Assembly: GCF_003182595.1 (NCBI RefSeq)
Contig: NZ_PDNZ01000003.1
Span: 62,001 to 126,000 of the forward strand
Length of the DNA stretch: 64,000 nucleotides
Direction of reading: 5' to 3'
Source: Prosthecochloris marina
GTDB taxonomy: Bacteria; Bacteroidota; Chlorobiia; Chlorobiales; Chlorobiaceae
In this document: one piece after another, positions 49,211 through 57,653 of the stretch
How the letters are laid out: each line of letters opens with the position of its first letter
How positions within the stretch are numbered: position 1 is the stretch's first letter
Position numbers and translations under genes: made by a program
Notes under the pieces: model-generated
What the model saw: the letters and a program-made list of their open reading frames with translations, nothing else
The model's database searches: none
Told to the model about the DNA's origin: nothing

Positions 49211-49263
49211 TTCTTTGTAATTCCTTTATTTTAAAGAAAATACGATTCTCTTAACATTCATTT

Positions 49264-49779
49264 TTAGAACTCGACTTCCACGACTGCTCTCTTGATACAA
49301 CTGAGCTCCAAGCGTACCGGTTCAGAGTGTACACCCTTCTTGCCTTTCCTCTCTATAATCGGCTCAAGAACGATGAATGGCGCGGCAACTCCGAGGACCT
49401 CGGCCGTGAGAAGCCTTCCGACAGCTTCATGCATTACATTGTCTTGATCCGTGTACTGTAAACGCAAAAGGTGCCCTGTGTGACGGATGTACTGGCGCAC
49501 ATTCATTATCGGCTCTCCGATACCGGGAGACGAAACGGTCAGTTCATAATCATCCCCGACCAGACTTTTCACGTCTTCACTCTCTTCAAAAACATCTATC
49601 AAACAACGGTTGACCAACAAGCACGTGGCTATCGAAATACCCGTATCAGTATCAACAAGCACTTCAACCTTGCTTATCCGGGCAGTACCTTTCACACGAA
49701 CATCAACAAGAAAAACACTCTCCTTCCCGCATGCTACCAGCGCACCGCAAATAAACGACGCCAATCTCTCTTTTACCAC
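49264..49779 (-). CDS. rimP: Ribosome maturation factor RimP
   Basis: The 171-residue RimP shows weak N-terminal conservation (ESVFLVDVRVKGTARISKVE) and the typical SSPGIGEPI near the middle; the C-terminal Sm-like domain follows. It binds the 30S during early assembly. The start appears to be GTG 49779 with AAGG about eight bases upstream. It is the first gene of the nusA-infB operon, and only about 26 nt separate the terminator-like hairpin from this start. Confidence 0.88.
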   Translation of the reverse strand: MVKERLASFICGALVACGKESVFLVDVRVKGTARISKVEVLVDTDTGISIATCLLVNRCLIDVFEESEDVKSLVGDDYELTVSSPGIGEPIMNVRQYIRHTGHLLRLQYTDQDNVMHEAVGRLLTAEVLGVAAPFIVLEPIIERKGKKGVHSEPVRLELSCIKRAVVEVEF

Positions 49780-49804
49780 ATCAACAACCTTACGTTTGTA
49801 TCAG

Positions 49805-49834
49805 AAAAACAAAAAAGTGGGGGCGACCCACTTT
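49805..49834 (-). terminator. Leader terminator/attenuator upstream of rimP-nusA-infB
   Basis: On the minus strand AAAGTGGG and CCCACTTT (8 bp) enclose a 5-nt loop and are followed by TTTTTTGTTTTT, ending 26 nt before the rimP start. A promoter candidate lies upstream and there is no room for one downstream, so it is likely a leader attenuator. Confidence 0.7.
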
Positions 49835-49869
49835 CAAAAAAATCTTATCCTTTCCCTCGCGTGTTATGC

Positions 49870-49898
49870 AATGTATAAAAAAGGGTAAAATTGTTCAA
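49870..49898 (-). promoter_or_regulatory. Candidate promoter of the rimP-nusA-infB operon
   Basis: On the minus strand TTGAAC (49898-49893), a 17-bp spacer and TACATT (49875-49870) predict a start near 49863. This gives a leader of about 84 nt that contains the hairpin. Confidence 0.45.
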
Positions 49899-49935
49899 AT
49901 GAAACAGGAAATACTCTTTTCTTTATAAAAGAAGC

Positions 49936-50142
49936 TCATTTGTCTTTCATCGTTGTCTCGATCACCTCGAAATCCGCATCCTCCGCAGCTCCGGAAACGG
50001 AGGCTCCATCCCTGCTATTTCGATACAGTGACTGGAAAGGCCATTGCTGCCTTATAAAACGCTGCGCAAAAAAGCGTATCAATGCTCTAATCAGCAGCAC
50101 AAAAACAATGATGAGCAGAACAAGTCTTAAAAGAAACAACAT
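49936..50142 (-). CDS. Small single-helix membrane protein
   Basis: Not recognised; it resembles small Bacteroidota/Chlorobiota proteins of the DUF4834 type. The 68-residue product has one N-terminal helix (LFLLRLVLLIIVFVLLIRAL) followed by a basic stretch and an acidic end. It lies between the glutaredoxin-like gene and the nusA-infB leader on the same strand. Confidence 0.55.
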   Translation of the reverse strand: MLFLLRLVLLIIVFVLLIRALIRFFAQRFIRQQWPFQSLYRNSRDGASVSGAAEDADFEVIETTMKDK

Positions 50143-50223
50143 CTTTAAAATTCATTTAACGATACAAACCACTCGCGCCACCTTGCCATGAACACACATC
50201 CATTTTGCAACGACAAAAACAAA

Positions 50224-50496
50224 CTATCCGGGAGTATTGTTCCCCAATTCGTTCCCGTTGAGAAGCAGAGTGCGAAATTCAGCTTCATCGACATGATACC
50301 TGAAAACTTCGACGCCGTTGATGAGGACAACAGGTATATGCAAACCATGCTTCTGCATCAAACCGGGAGAATGCGAGATATCGATAACCTCGAGATGAAA
50401 CGGTATCTCCGAACGAACCTTGTTTACCTGGAGCAGTGCTTCATCACATAACAAGCAGCCGGGTTTTGTGTAAAAAGAGACATTTTTCTGCAACAT
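50224..50496 (-). CDS. Glutaredoxin-family thiol protein
   Basis: The 90-residue thioredoxin-fold protein has VSFYTKPGCLLCDEALLQV with the redox pair CLLC, the cis-Pro in HIPVVLINGVEVF, and the Phe/Tyr region FRYHVDEAEF. It resembles small glutaredoxin-like (DUF836) proteins. The start is ATG 50496; GTG 50502 is also possible. Its partner is unknown. Confidence 0.85.
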   Translation of the reverse strand: MLQKNVSFYTKPGCLLCDEALLQVNKVRSEIPFHLEVIDISHSPGLMQKHGLHIPVVLINGVEVFRYHVDEAEFRTLLLNGNELGNNTPG

Positions 50497-50589
50497 AGTC
50501 ACTACCGGTTATCTTTTTCGGGGTTCACAACCACCTTCTCTCCTCAAAAAAACTGGTAACAAGAGCAAGTCCGCCAACGGAAAACCTCT

Positions 50590-51888
50590 TCACTCGTCAC
50601 TTGTTTTTTGCGACGATTCGCTGAAAGGTTCAAGCCTTTCGATAATTTGCTGAATCGAAAGAAAATCCTGTTCGGAAGTCACGAGATTTTTCAATCCAAA
50701 AACTTGATTTTGTATTTCATCCTGTCCGACAAACAAGGCGTATGCTGCACTCATCTTGTTCGCCTCTCTCATCTGAGCCTTCATACTTCTACCGGCAAGA
50801 TCCATTATCGATCTGATTCCGGATTTTCGCAACGCATCACAGATACCGACAGCATGAGCAACGAGTTCATGACTCTGAAGCACAACATATACTTGGGGCC
50901 TCTCGGACGTGACATGTGCCAGCAGCCCTTGCTTTTCCATGGTAATCAAAAGCCTTTCCAGACCAACCGCAAAACCGACGGCCGGAATGTCTGATTTGCA
51001 GCCAAGCTGCTTGGCAAGCCCGTCATACTGCCCTCCCCCTCCTATAGCGTCTTGTGCACCCAGTTCGGAGCTTGTCACCTCAAAAGCCGTATGGCAATAA
51101 TAGTCAAGTCCCCTGACCAGCAAAGGATCAATGACATAGCTCAAATCTTTTTCATCGAGATAATGCAACACTTTTTCAAAGTCATCAATTGCAGAGGCAC
51201 CGAGAAAATCATGCAGCCTTGGAGCATCTGCGATAATAGCCTGTATTTCCGGATTCTTGGAATCCAGAATGCGAAGAGGATTTTTATCAAGCCGCTCCCT
51301 CGAGTGTTCATCAAGCAAAGCGGAAAGCGGTTCGAGATATTCTCTCAATGCCTTTATGTAATGCATACGGTCTTTGACGTCACCGAGAGAGTTCATCCTC
51401 AGCCTGAGTCCGGTCACTCCCAGATCGGCAAACACCTGCATCATCATCCCTATCACCTCTGCCACGGCTTCCGGAGATGACACACCTATCAATTCAGCGC
51501 CGAACTGAGAAAACTGGCGCTGGCGTCCTGCCTGAGGGCGTTCCTTACGGAACAACTCGGCGATGTAATAAAGCTTGTGAACCGGTGAAGTTGCAGCAAG
51601 GTTGCCTTGAATAAAAGCACGCATCACCCCTGCTGTCATTTCAGGCCGCAAGGTTATCGAGCGCCCTTTTTCTTCGGGCCTGAACGTAAACATTTCCTTA
51701 CCCACGATGTCGGTTGTTGCCCCAATACTTCGCTGAAAGAGTTCGGTATACTCAAAAACAGGTGTACGAATCTCGTGAAACCCGTACAGGCCAGCAACCC
51801 TGTGAATCACTTTCTCAATATGATTCCATGAAGAAATTTCGCCAGGAAAAATATCTCTTGTACCTTTTACCGCGCGGTATTGCGACAT
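50590..51888 (-). CDS. hisS: Histidyl-tRNA synthetase
   Basis: The 432-residue class II synthetase has [12 protein letters not shown], motif 2 [34 protein letters not shown] (HisA loop), motif 3 [10 protein letters not shown], and a C-terminal anticodon-binding domain ([16 protein letters not shown]). It charges tRNA-His. The start is ATG 51888; a TTG two codons earlier extends the frame but is less likely. It lies 24 bp after ptsN. Confidence 0.96.
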   Translation of the reverse strand: MSQYRAVKGTRDIFPGEISSWNHIEKVIHRVAGLYGFHEIRTPVFEYTELFQRSIGATTDIVGKEMFTFRPEEKGRSITLRPEMTAGVMRAFIQGNLAATSPVHKLYYIAELFRKERPQAGRQRQFSQFGAELIGVSSPEAVAEVIGMMMQVFADLGVTGLRLRMNSLGDVKDRMHYIKALREYLEPLSALLDEHSRERLDKNPLRILDSKNPEIQAIIADAPRLHDFLGASAIDDFEKVLHYLDEKDLSYVIDPLLVRGLDYYCHTAFEVTSSELGAQDAIGGGGQYDGLAKQLGCKSDIPAVGFAVGLERLLITMEKQGLLAHVTSERPQVYVVLQSHELVAHAVGICDALRKSGIRSIMDLAGRSMKAQMREANKMSAAYALFVGQDEIQNQVFGLKNLVTSEQDFLSIQQIIERLEPFSESSQKTSDE

Positions 51889-51912
51889 ATCCAAACCGTT
51901 CTTAACAATTAG

Positions 51913-52383
51913 TCATATCTGCGGAAAATCTTTCTCTTCTTCCCTGAACAGCTCAAGAACTTCAGAAGAACTCGATGCCGCCATGAGCTTTTCCCTGACA
52001 TCGGCCCTTCCGGCAAGGCGGGTGATACGGCCAAGAAGCTTCAAATGTTCGGCGAGCATTTCCTCGGGAGTGGCGAGCAGGAAAACAACCTGTACAGGCT
52101 CATCGTCGATAGAATCGAAATTTATGCCGTTTTTAAGCGTTGCAAAAACAAGAACCGGACTTGATACCGCTTCAGTTTTCGTATGGGGCAAGGCAATTTG
52201 CTGCCCTATCCCGGTTGACATCTCCATTTCACGTTTCAACACATCTTCACGTAGCTTTCCCTGATTTTTCACACCGGAATGTGTACTTGCTATCGAAAGC
52301 ATTCTATCTATGACCTCCTCTTTAGTTGCCACCTCGATATGTAACTCTATGTATTTTTCGGAAAGCAGACTTTCAATCTTCAT
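51913..52383 (-). CDS. ptsN: PTS EIIA-like nitrogen regulatory protein (PtsN-type)
   Basis: The 156-residue EIIA fructose/mannitol-type domain carries the phosphorylatable His in GQQIALPHTKTEAV. Other parts are FATLKNGINFDSIDDEPVQ and LLATPEEMLAEHLKLLGRIT. No sugar-transport EIIB or EIIC is near, so it fits the regulatory PtsN class controlled by a phosphorelay rather than sugar import. It sits between cdsA and hisS on one strand. Confidence 0.88.
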   Translation of the reverse strand: MKIESLLSEKYIELHIEVATKEEVIDRMLSIASTHSGVKNQGKLREDVLKREMEMSTGIGQQIALPHTKTEAVSSPVLVFATLKNGINFDSIDDEPVQVVFLLATPEEMLAEHLKLLGRITRLAGRADVREKLMAASSSSEVLELFREEEKDFPQI

Positions 52384-52477
52384 TATGACAACCTACTTGA
52401 CGTTTTTCCCATTCAAAGCCGGATGATGCTCCAGACATCAGCAAAACAAAAAGAATTTTTAATATAAAAAACATTCC

Positions 52478-53311
52478 TTACAGTCCACTCAGAGACCTTG
52501 CGAAAAACAAATAGAGATACAGCAAGGGTGAAATAAACATGACAGTATCAAAACGATCAAGAATCCCCCCATGCCCCGGAATTAACGAAGAAGAGTCCTT
52601 GACTTCCGCATCACGTTTGAACATCGACTCGATCAGATCTCCGAGCGGGCTTAGCAAGCCAATAAAAAGACCGGAAAAAAGTGCAAAAACCGTATGAAGA
52701 GCCGAGTCAAAATAAGCCACCACAGCCGAACCCAAAACACTACCTGCACACCCGGCAAAGAAACCCTCCCAGGTTTTGTGCGGACTCAACCGTTCAAAAA
52801 ATTTTTGTTTGAAAAATTTTCCTCCCAAACGGCTTCCTCCAAAGTATGCCATTATATCTGCAGACCAGATGCAGACAAACAGCAGGAGAACATAGGAAAA
52901 GCCTGTCGGCTCGAAATTTCTGATCAGCATTAACGACCCAAATGCTGTGTTCACATAGAGTAATGCCGTCATTGACGAACCGATATTGACTATTCGCGAC
53001 CCTGCTGTTCTGAACAGCTCCATCACAAGAAATACCATCAGGATGACCAGAAAAAGCAACCACGGTTCAGTAACCTGTACAAAAAAATTCAATTGCAGGA
53101 CGAGCGAAAAAAACAAGAACCACGGCAGTGCAGGCGGAAAAGCTCTTACAGAGAGAAGACGGTAAAACTCATACGATGCAAGCAGAGCCAGCAAAAGAAT
53201 CAAGGAAAAGAAAAATACCCCACCCATCCAGGTCAACCATACAATCACCGGAATACCGATCAGAGCGACCGCAACTCTTTTCAGCAAATTTGAAGTACCT
53301 GTTTCAGCCAT
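52478..53311 (-). CDS. cdsA: Phosphatidate cytidylyltransferase
   Basis: The 277-residue multispan enzyme makes CDP-diacylglycerol from phosphatidate and CTP. Eight or so helices precede the CdsA signature DSSSLIPGHGGILDRFDTVMF; the KTWEGFFAGCAGS segment is also conserved. The start is probably ATG 53311 (MAETGTSNLL), with ATG 53317 two codons earlier as alternative. The 285 bp upstream have no recognised gene. Confidence 0.94.
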   Translation of the reverse strand: MAETGTSNLLKRVAVALIGIPVIVWLTWMGGVFFFSLILLLALLASYEFYRLLSVRAFPPALPWFLFFSLVLQLNFFVQVTEPWLLFLVILMVFLVMELFRTAGSRIVNIGSSMTALLYVNTAFGSLMLIRNFEPTGFSYVLLLFVCIWSADIMAYFGGSRLGGKFFKQKFFERLSPHKTWEGFFAGCAGSVLGSAVVAYFDSALHTVFALFSGLFIGLLSPLGDLIESMFKRDAEVKDSSSLIPGHGGILDRFDTVMFISPLLYLYLFFARSLSGL

Positions 53312-53638
53312 AACCATCAACTTTTTTTGCAAAAGCAATCGTTCACGATACAATTTCAGAGATCACCTTTGCCTCTCTTCAAACCCTGAGGCTCCCTTGT
53401 AAAACCCTTGCTACACTTTCATGAACCCGTCCCCGATTCCCGACTCTCCTTTTTCAGGGTTCACTACCATGATCACTATCGGCATTGATCTTTCACAATA
53501 ACAGTTGGCCGACAAAAAGCTGATCTCGATGTACCTTCCGGCCACTTGTTTCTCAACAATCTTTACAACCGGCCCTGTCTCGATAACGGGCCATGAAACT
53601 ACAAAAAAACCCCCACAATCAACAGTGGAAACCCAACA

Positions 53639-54571
53639 TCAGTAACGCACCACAGTAAAAAGCCGGTTGAAGCTCCGCATGACAAGAGTAAACAGCAACA
53701 AGGAAAGTGTTACGAAAAGAATAACCCACCCTATCGTTTCATCCATGATAAACGATTCACCTGAAACATCAGGATTTTCTTGCTGCAACTGCAATATGAC
53801 AAGCGATAAAAAATTGTTGCAGAAATGAACCACAATCGGAACAACGAGACTTTGTGTTTTATAATATACATAGCCAATGAACCAGCCCATAACCGTCAAA
53901 GGAAGCAGATTGGCAGGGCTCATATGAAACAAACCAAACACGAGACCTGTCAGCAAAATGCCCCCTGCCGGAGAAAGTGAATACATGTAGTTTTTCTGAA
54001 TGTATCCCCTAAAAAACATTTCCTCACATAAAGCCGGAATCACCGCGACAACAAAAACAACCGTAAGAAATTCACTGAACGAATCAGCACCGGCAAGAAA
54101 CATCAAAAACCACTGGAGCCGCTCCTGATTGTCAAGGATACTTTCGCCGAATTCACCCATATAAGAGAGAAAATACCCTGTGCTCTCGATCAGGATGAAA
54201 ATGAAAGGTTGAAGCAGCAAGACCCCTGTCACGGCAAGCAGAACTGCTGCCCCTGATACCCGATGTCCATAACCGAGAAACTCGAGGTTTTTTTTTGAAA
54301 ACAGCTTTTTCTCTCCGGTCTGCAGCCCCACAAGAAACAAAACAGGCAGGCCAAGCAACAAGATCTGGCCAACAACCTGTACCATTCGAATGCTGGCAAG
54401 ATCTTGCCGTTCAAACCTCGACCAATCCACTTCGGCACCTGTAGCAGACAGCACAAAGGACATCAAAATCCCCCCCAGGAGAGGATACAGAACAAGAACA
54501 ACCAGCAAAACAAGACTGGTCCAGTAAAAAACAAGGTTTTTCTTTTTCAGGGAATGATATATATCATTCAT
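53639..54571 (-). CDS. CPBP-family intramembrane metalloprotease (CAAX/Abi)
   Basis: The 310-residue membrane protein has about eight helices. The conserved motif 1 CEEMFFRGYIQ (Glu-Glu...Arg), motif 2 FGLFHMSPANL (His), and motif 3 VPIVVHFCNNF (His, Asn) are complete, so it is probably active. CPBP members process prenylated proteins or bacteriocins; the substrate here is unknown. The first codons overlap a perfect 18-bp palindrome (54552-54569). Confidence 0.9.
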   Translation of the reverse strand: MNDIYHSLKKKNLVFYWTSLVLLVVLVLYPLLGGILMSFVLSATGAEVDWSRFERQDLASIRMVQVVGQILLLGLPVLFLVGLQTGEKKLFSKKNLEFLGYGHRVSGAAVLLAVTGVLLLQPFIFILIESTGYFLSYMGEFGESILDNQERLQWFLMFLAGADSFSEFLTVVFVVAVIPALCEEMFFRGYIQKNYMYSLSPAGGILLTGLVFGLFHMSPANLLPLTVMGWFIGYVYYKTQSLVVPIVVHFCNNFLSLVILQLQQENPDVSGESFIMDETIGWVILFVTLSLLLFTLVMRSFNRLFTVVRY

Positions 54572-54681
54572 TGCATCTTATTTGTTTTACGATCAAATTC
54601 CCTCCTCGGTACCATTCAGGGTGAAAATATGAAAATCGAGCAAATTGGAATTCCTCAACGCCTTTTATCCACCAAATCATT

Positions 54682-55767
54682 ATGAATATTTTATTCATTA
54701 ATTCAGCAAGAACCTGGGGCGGCACCGAAAAATGGGTACGCATGGCGGCAGAGTCCCTTTCCGTCTCGCACAAGGTCAGCCTTGTTTACCGAAGAGCCGT
54801 TGTCGGAGATAAAATCGCCGTTCATAAATATCGCCTTCCGTGCATCAGCCATTTCGATCTTTACTCGCTTGCCAAACTCGTCGAGATTATAAAAAAGGAC
54901 AAAATTGACATCTTGATCCCAACCAAACGCAAGGATTACGTCCTTGCAGGGCTTGCTGCCAGAATCTGCGGAATCACCAACATACTCCGCCTCGGCATTG
55001 TCCGCGAACTGAAAATACCGATTGTTCACAAACTCATCTATAGCACAATGGCAGACGGCATTATCGTCAATGCAGAGAAAATAAAGCAGTCTCTTTTGAA
55101 ATCAAGGTTCATGCAGCAAGCAAATATCAAGGTTATCTATAATGGACTGGACACGGATAGAATCGATCAAGAGAGCATCCCCGCAGCCGAAAAACAATAT
55201 CCTTTCACTATCACTGCGATTGGCACATTGACACATCGTAAAGGGTTTGATTTTTTAATACGGAGCTTTAGTCTGTTTTTAAAAAGCTTTCCTGATGCAG
55301 GTGCTGGCCTCGTTATCATAGGCGATGGCCCAAACGAAGAAGAGTTCACGGCACTTGCCGAAGATCTTAACATCAAAGAGAAAGTCATATTCACCGGCTT
55401 TCTTCAAAATCCTTATCCTTATCTTTCTGCAAGCGATGTTTTTGCCATGACCTCAACCAATGAAGGCATTTCCAATGCTTTATTGGAAGCAATGTACCTT
55501 GAAAACGCTCCTATCAGTACCTGTGCAGGAGGCTCGGAAGAGGTGATCATTGACGGCAAAAACGGCCTTTTGATAGATTATGGAGATGAGACGATGCTCG
55601 CGGAAGTCTTAGGGAAACTATACCTCGATAGAACAGTTTTGCAAAGCATAGCCCAAAATGCAAAGAAAAGTACCACCGCCAAGTTTTCAATCACAAAGAT
55701 GAGAAAAGAACTGGAGAATTATCTCTCTAGGTTCTGTGTGGAAAAATGCACAGATTCAGCAGAATAA
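54682..55767 (+). CDS. Glycosyltransferase family 4 protein
   Basis: The 361-residue GT-B enzyme begins MNILFINSARTWGGTEKWV and has the C-terminal GT4 parts AIGTLTHRKGFDFLIRSF, LVIIGDGPNEEEF, FTGFLQNPYPYLSASDVF and the E-x7-E motif EGISNALLEAM. It adds a sugar from a nucleotide donor to a glycan, probably the LPS core or a surface polymer. It is the first gene of a glycan cluster and is a close paralogue of the frameshifted gene at 56.6 kb. Confidence 0.9.
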   Translation: MNILFINSARTWGGTEKWVRMAAESLSVSHKVSLVYRRAVVGDKIAVHKYRLPCISHFDLYSLAKLVEIIKKDKIDILIPTKRKDYVLAGLAARICGITNILRLGIVRELKIPIVHKLIYSTMADGIIVNAEKIKQSLLKSRFMQQANIKVIYNGLDTDRIDQESIPAAEKQYPFTITAIGTLTHRKGFDFLIRSFSLFLKSFPDAGAGLVIIGDGPNEEEFTALAEDLNIKEKVIFTGFLQNPYPYLSASDVFAMTSTNEGISNALLEAMYLENAPISTCAGGSEEVIIDGKNGLLIDYGDETMLAEVLGKLYLDRTVLQSIAQNAKKSTTAKFSITKMRKELENYLSRFCVEKCTDSAE

Positions 55768-55785
55768 GAGGCTTGTTTCAAGGCG

Positions 55786-56412
55786 TCACGTACGAGCTTC
55801 ATTCAACGCTTTAAACCGTTCATAAATATGAGGCTTATCCCTGTTCCACTTCATCAAGCGCTGCTCAAACTTAAACCATTTTCTTCGTATCACCCTTTTA
55901 GCATGCATTTGTAAATAGTTTGCCGAAGGGAAAAACTGATTATTCCCGATACCGTCGATAAATATTACCTTGCCGTTATGTGGGGTGATCCGTTGATAAA
56001 TCATGTTGTGATGTTCAACCAGCGTTGTCATGATACCATGGGAAACCATAAATCTTTTCAGCTTCAACATTCCCTTAAAAACATCATCTAAAACCTCGTC
56101 ATTTCGACAAGTTTTCAAATAATACCTGACATCTTTCGAAATTTCGCCATTATAATCTCTGGCAAGGCTAAACACGTAACCTTTTCCTTCATTCGTAATC
56201 ACTTCACCGAAGTATGGTGCGATCAAATCAAAACGTACCCCTTTTCGGGCATATCGCTGGTAATACTTCAACTCCTTAGGTGTAATTTTTCGTTTCTCGT
56301 TCAGATCGATTTTGATACATTTGCTTGCATCCTCGGGATGACGGTAACAAATGCGTTTCGAACCCTTGCCAAGAAACAATGATTCATCGACTACCAAAGC
56401 TTCGCTACCCAT
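55786..56412 (-). CDS. YrbL-family (PhoP-reg) kinase-fold protein
   Basis: The 208-residue product belongs to the YrbL/PhoP-regulatory family, which has a protein-kinase-like fold. It shows a glycine-rich start (LFLGKGSKRICYRHPED), a Lys in SKCIKIDL, a catalytic-loop region HGIMTTLVEHHNMIYQ, and VIFIDGIGNN in the DFG position. The loop keeps the Asn, but the expected Asp and Lys look replaced by Leu and Glu, so activity is uncertain. It is inserted on the opposite strand between two paralogous glycosyltransferases. A role in modifying the glycan, for example phosphate addition, is a guess. Confidence 0.82.
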   Translation of the reverse strand: MGSEALVVDESLFLGKGSKRICYRHPEDASKCIKIDLNEKRKITPKELKYYQRYARKGVRFDLIAPYFGEVITNEGKGYVFSLARDYNGEISKDVRYYLKTCRNDEVLDDVFKGMLKLKRFMVSHGIMTTLVEHHNMIYQRITPHNGKVIFIDGIGNNQFFPSANYLQMHAKRVIRRKWFKFEQRLMKWNRDKPHIYERFKALNEART

Positions 56413-56571
56413 AAAAACCAGTATATTGTTTTTTTGTTGCCGTATTACCTTACTTCACCCTTAACCAAATTGTAACAAAAAAACAAAAAAGTCTTTTCTT
56501 TCAAAACAGGCTAAAACCATATATCCAGTATTCAGAAAAATCAGCAACTTTTTGCAATGCAAGCAAAGCCT

Positions 56572-57653
56572 ATGAATTTTCTTTTTCTGAACTCAGCCCG
56601 CAAATGGGGAGGAAACGAAAAATGGGTATACCTGGCATCCGATGCTTTGAACAAGGAAAACAACACATACCTTGCATACAGCCATACTAAGGTCGGCGAA
56701 CGTTTTTCCGTACCCAAAATACATCTGCCGTTCCGTCATGAAGCAGACCTTCAAACCATTGCAAAACTGGTCTCGTTCGTGCGAAAAAAAATATCGATGT
56801 TCTTATTCCTTCCAAACGCAAAGACTATGTTATAGCAGGAATTGTAAGCCGCTTTTGTAGATGCCTCAATGTTCTGCGTCTGGGTATAGTCAGAGACCTG
56901 AAAAACAGCCCTATACAATCCTTTATTTTTAACAAACTTGCAGACGGCGTTATCGTCAACGCAGAACCAATCAAAGATAAGCTTCTCGAATCCGGATTCA
57001 GTGACCCTGAAAAAGTACGGGTAATCTATAACGGTCTGGATAAAGATAAAATCATTGCCTGTGCCAAGGAACAACACATTGAACAACCGTTTACCTTTAC
57101 CGTTACATCAATGGGCGAACTAAGTTCAAGAAAAAGTTTCGATATTCTCATTAGAGGGTTTGCCCGGTTTATCAACCAGAAAAAAATCCGGGATGCGGGG
57201 CTGATTATCATCGGTGAGGGCTCGCTGAAAAACGAGCTGCAAAAACTTGCGAAATCACTGAATGTAGACCGTTACATTCTTTTCAAAGGCTTTTTGCAAA
57301 ATCCCTACCCATGTCTGGCATCGAGCCATGTGTTCGCTATGACCTCCCGAAACGAAGGAATTTCAAACGCATTGCTCGAAGCCGCATTACTGGGCAATGC
57401 AATCATAACCACAACGTCAGGTGGCGGGATACGGTCGGTCATCAAGGAAAGGGAAAATGGATTTCTTCTGGAATACGGTGATGAAGACAAGCTGGCTACA
57501 CTGTTCAATGAACTTTATACCAATCCGGAGTTGACCAAACAAATAGCTGGCAGAGGCACAAAAACGGTAAAACAGATGTTTTCGATGGAACGCATGTCAC
57601 GAGAAATCTTGGTATTCTGCAAGGAACTGCAAAAACGGCAACATCCGGCATGA
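56572..57653 (+). pseudogene. Glycosyltransferase family 4 gene with a one-base frameshift in an A8 tract
   Basis: Homologous to the gene at 54.7 kb over its whole length (start MNFLFLNSARKWGG; later SFDILIRGF, ILFKGFLQNPYP, EGISNALLEAA). The first frame runs to a TAG at 56833. After the A8 tract at 56784-56791 the paralogue's sequence continues in another frame (IDVLIPSKRKDYVIAG...) to the stop at 57653. One extra A would restore a 360-residue protein, one less than the paralogue, with no other lesion. It could be phase-variable, rescued by slippage, a recent decay, or a sequencing error. The 3' end overlaps the next gene by 4 bp (ATGA), which argues that the full-length protein is or was made. 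Confidence 0.85.
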
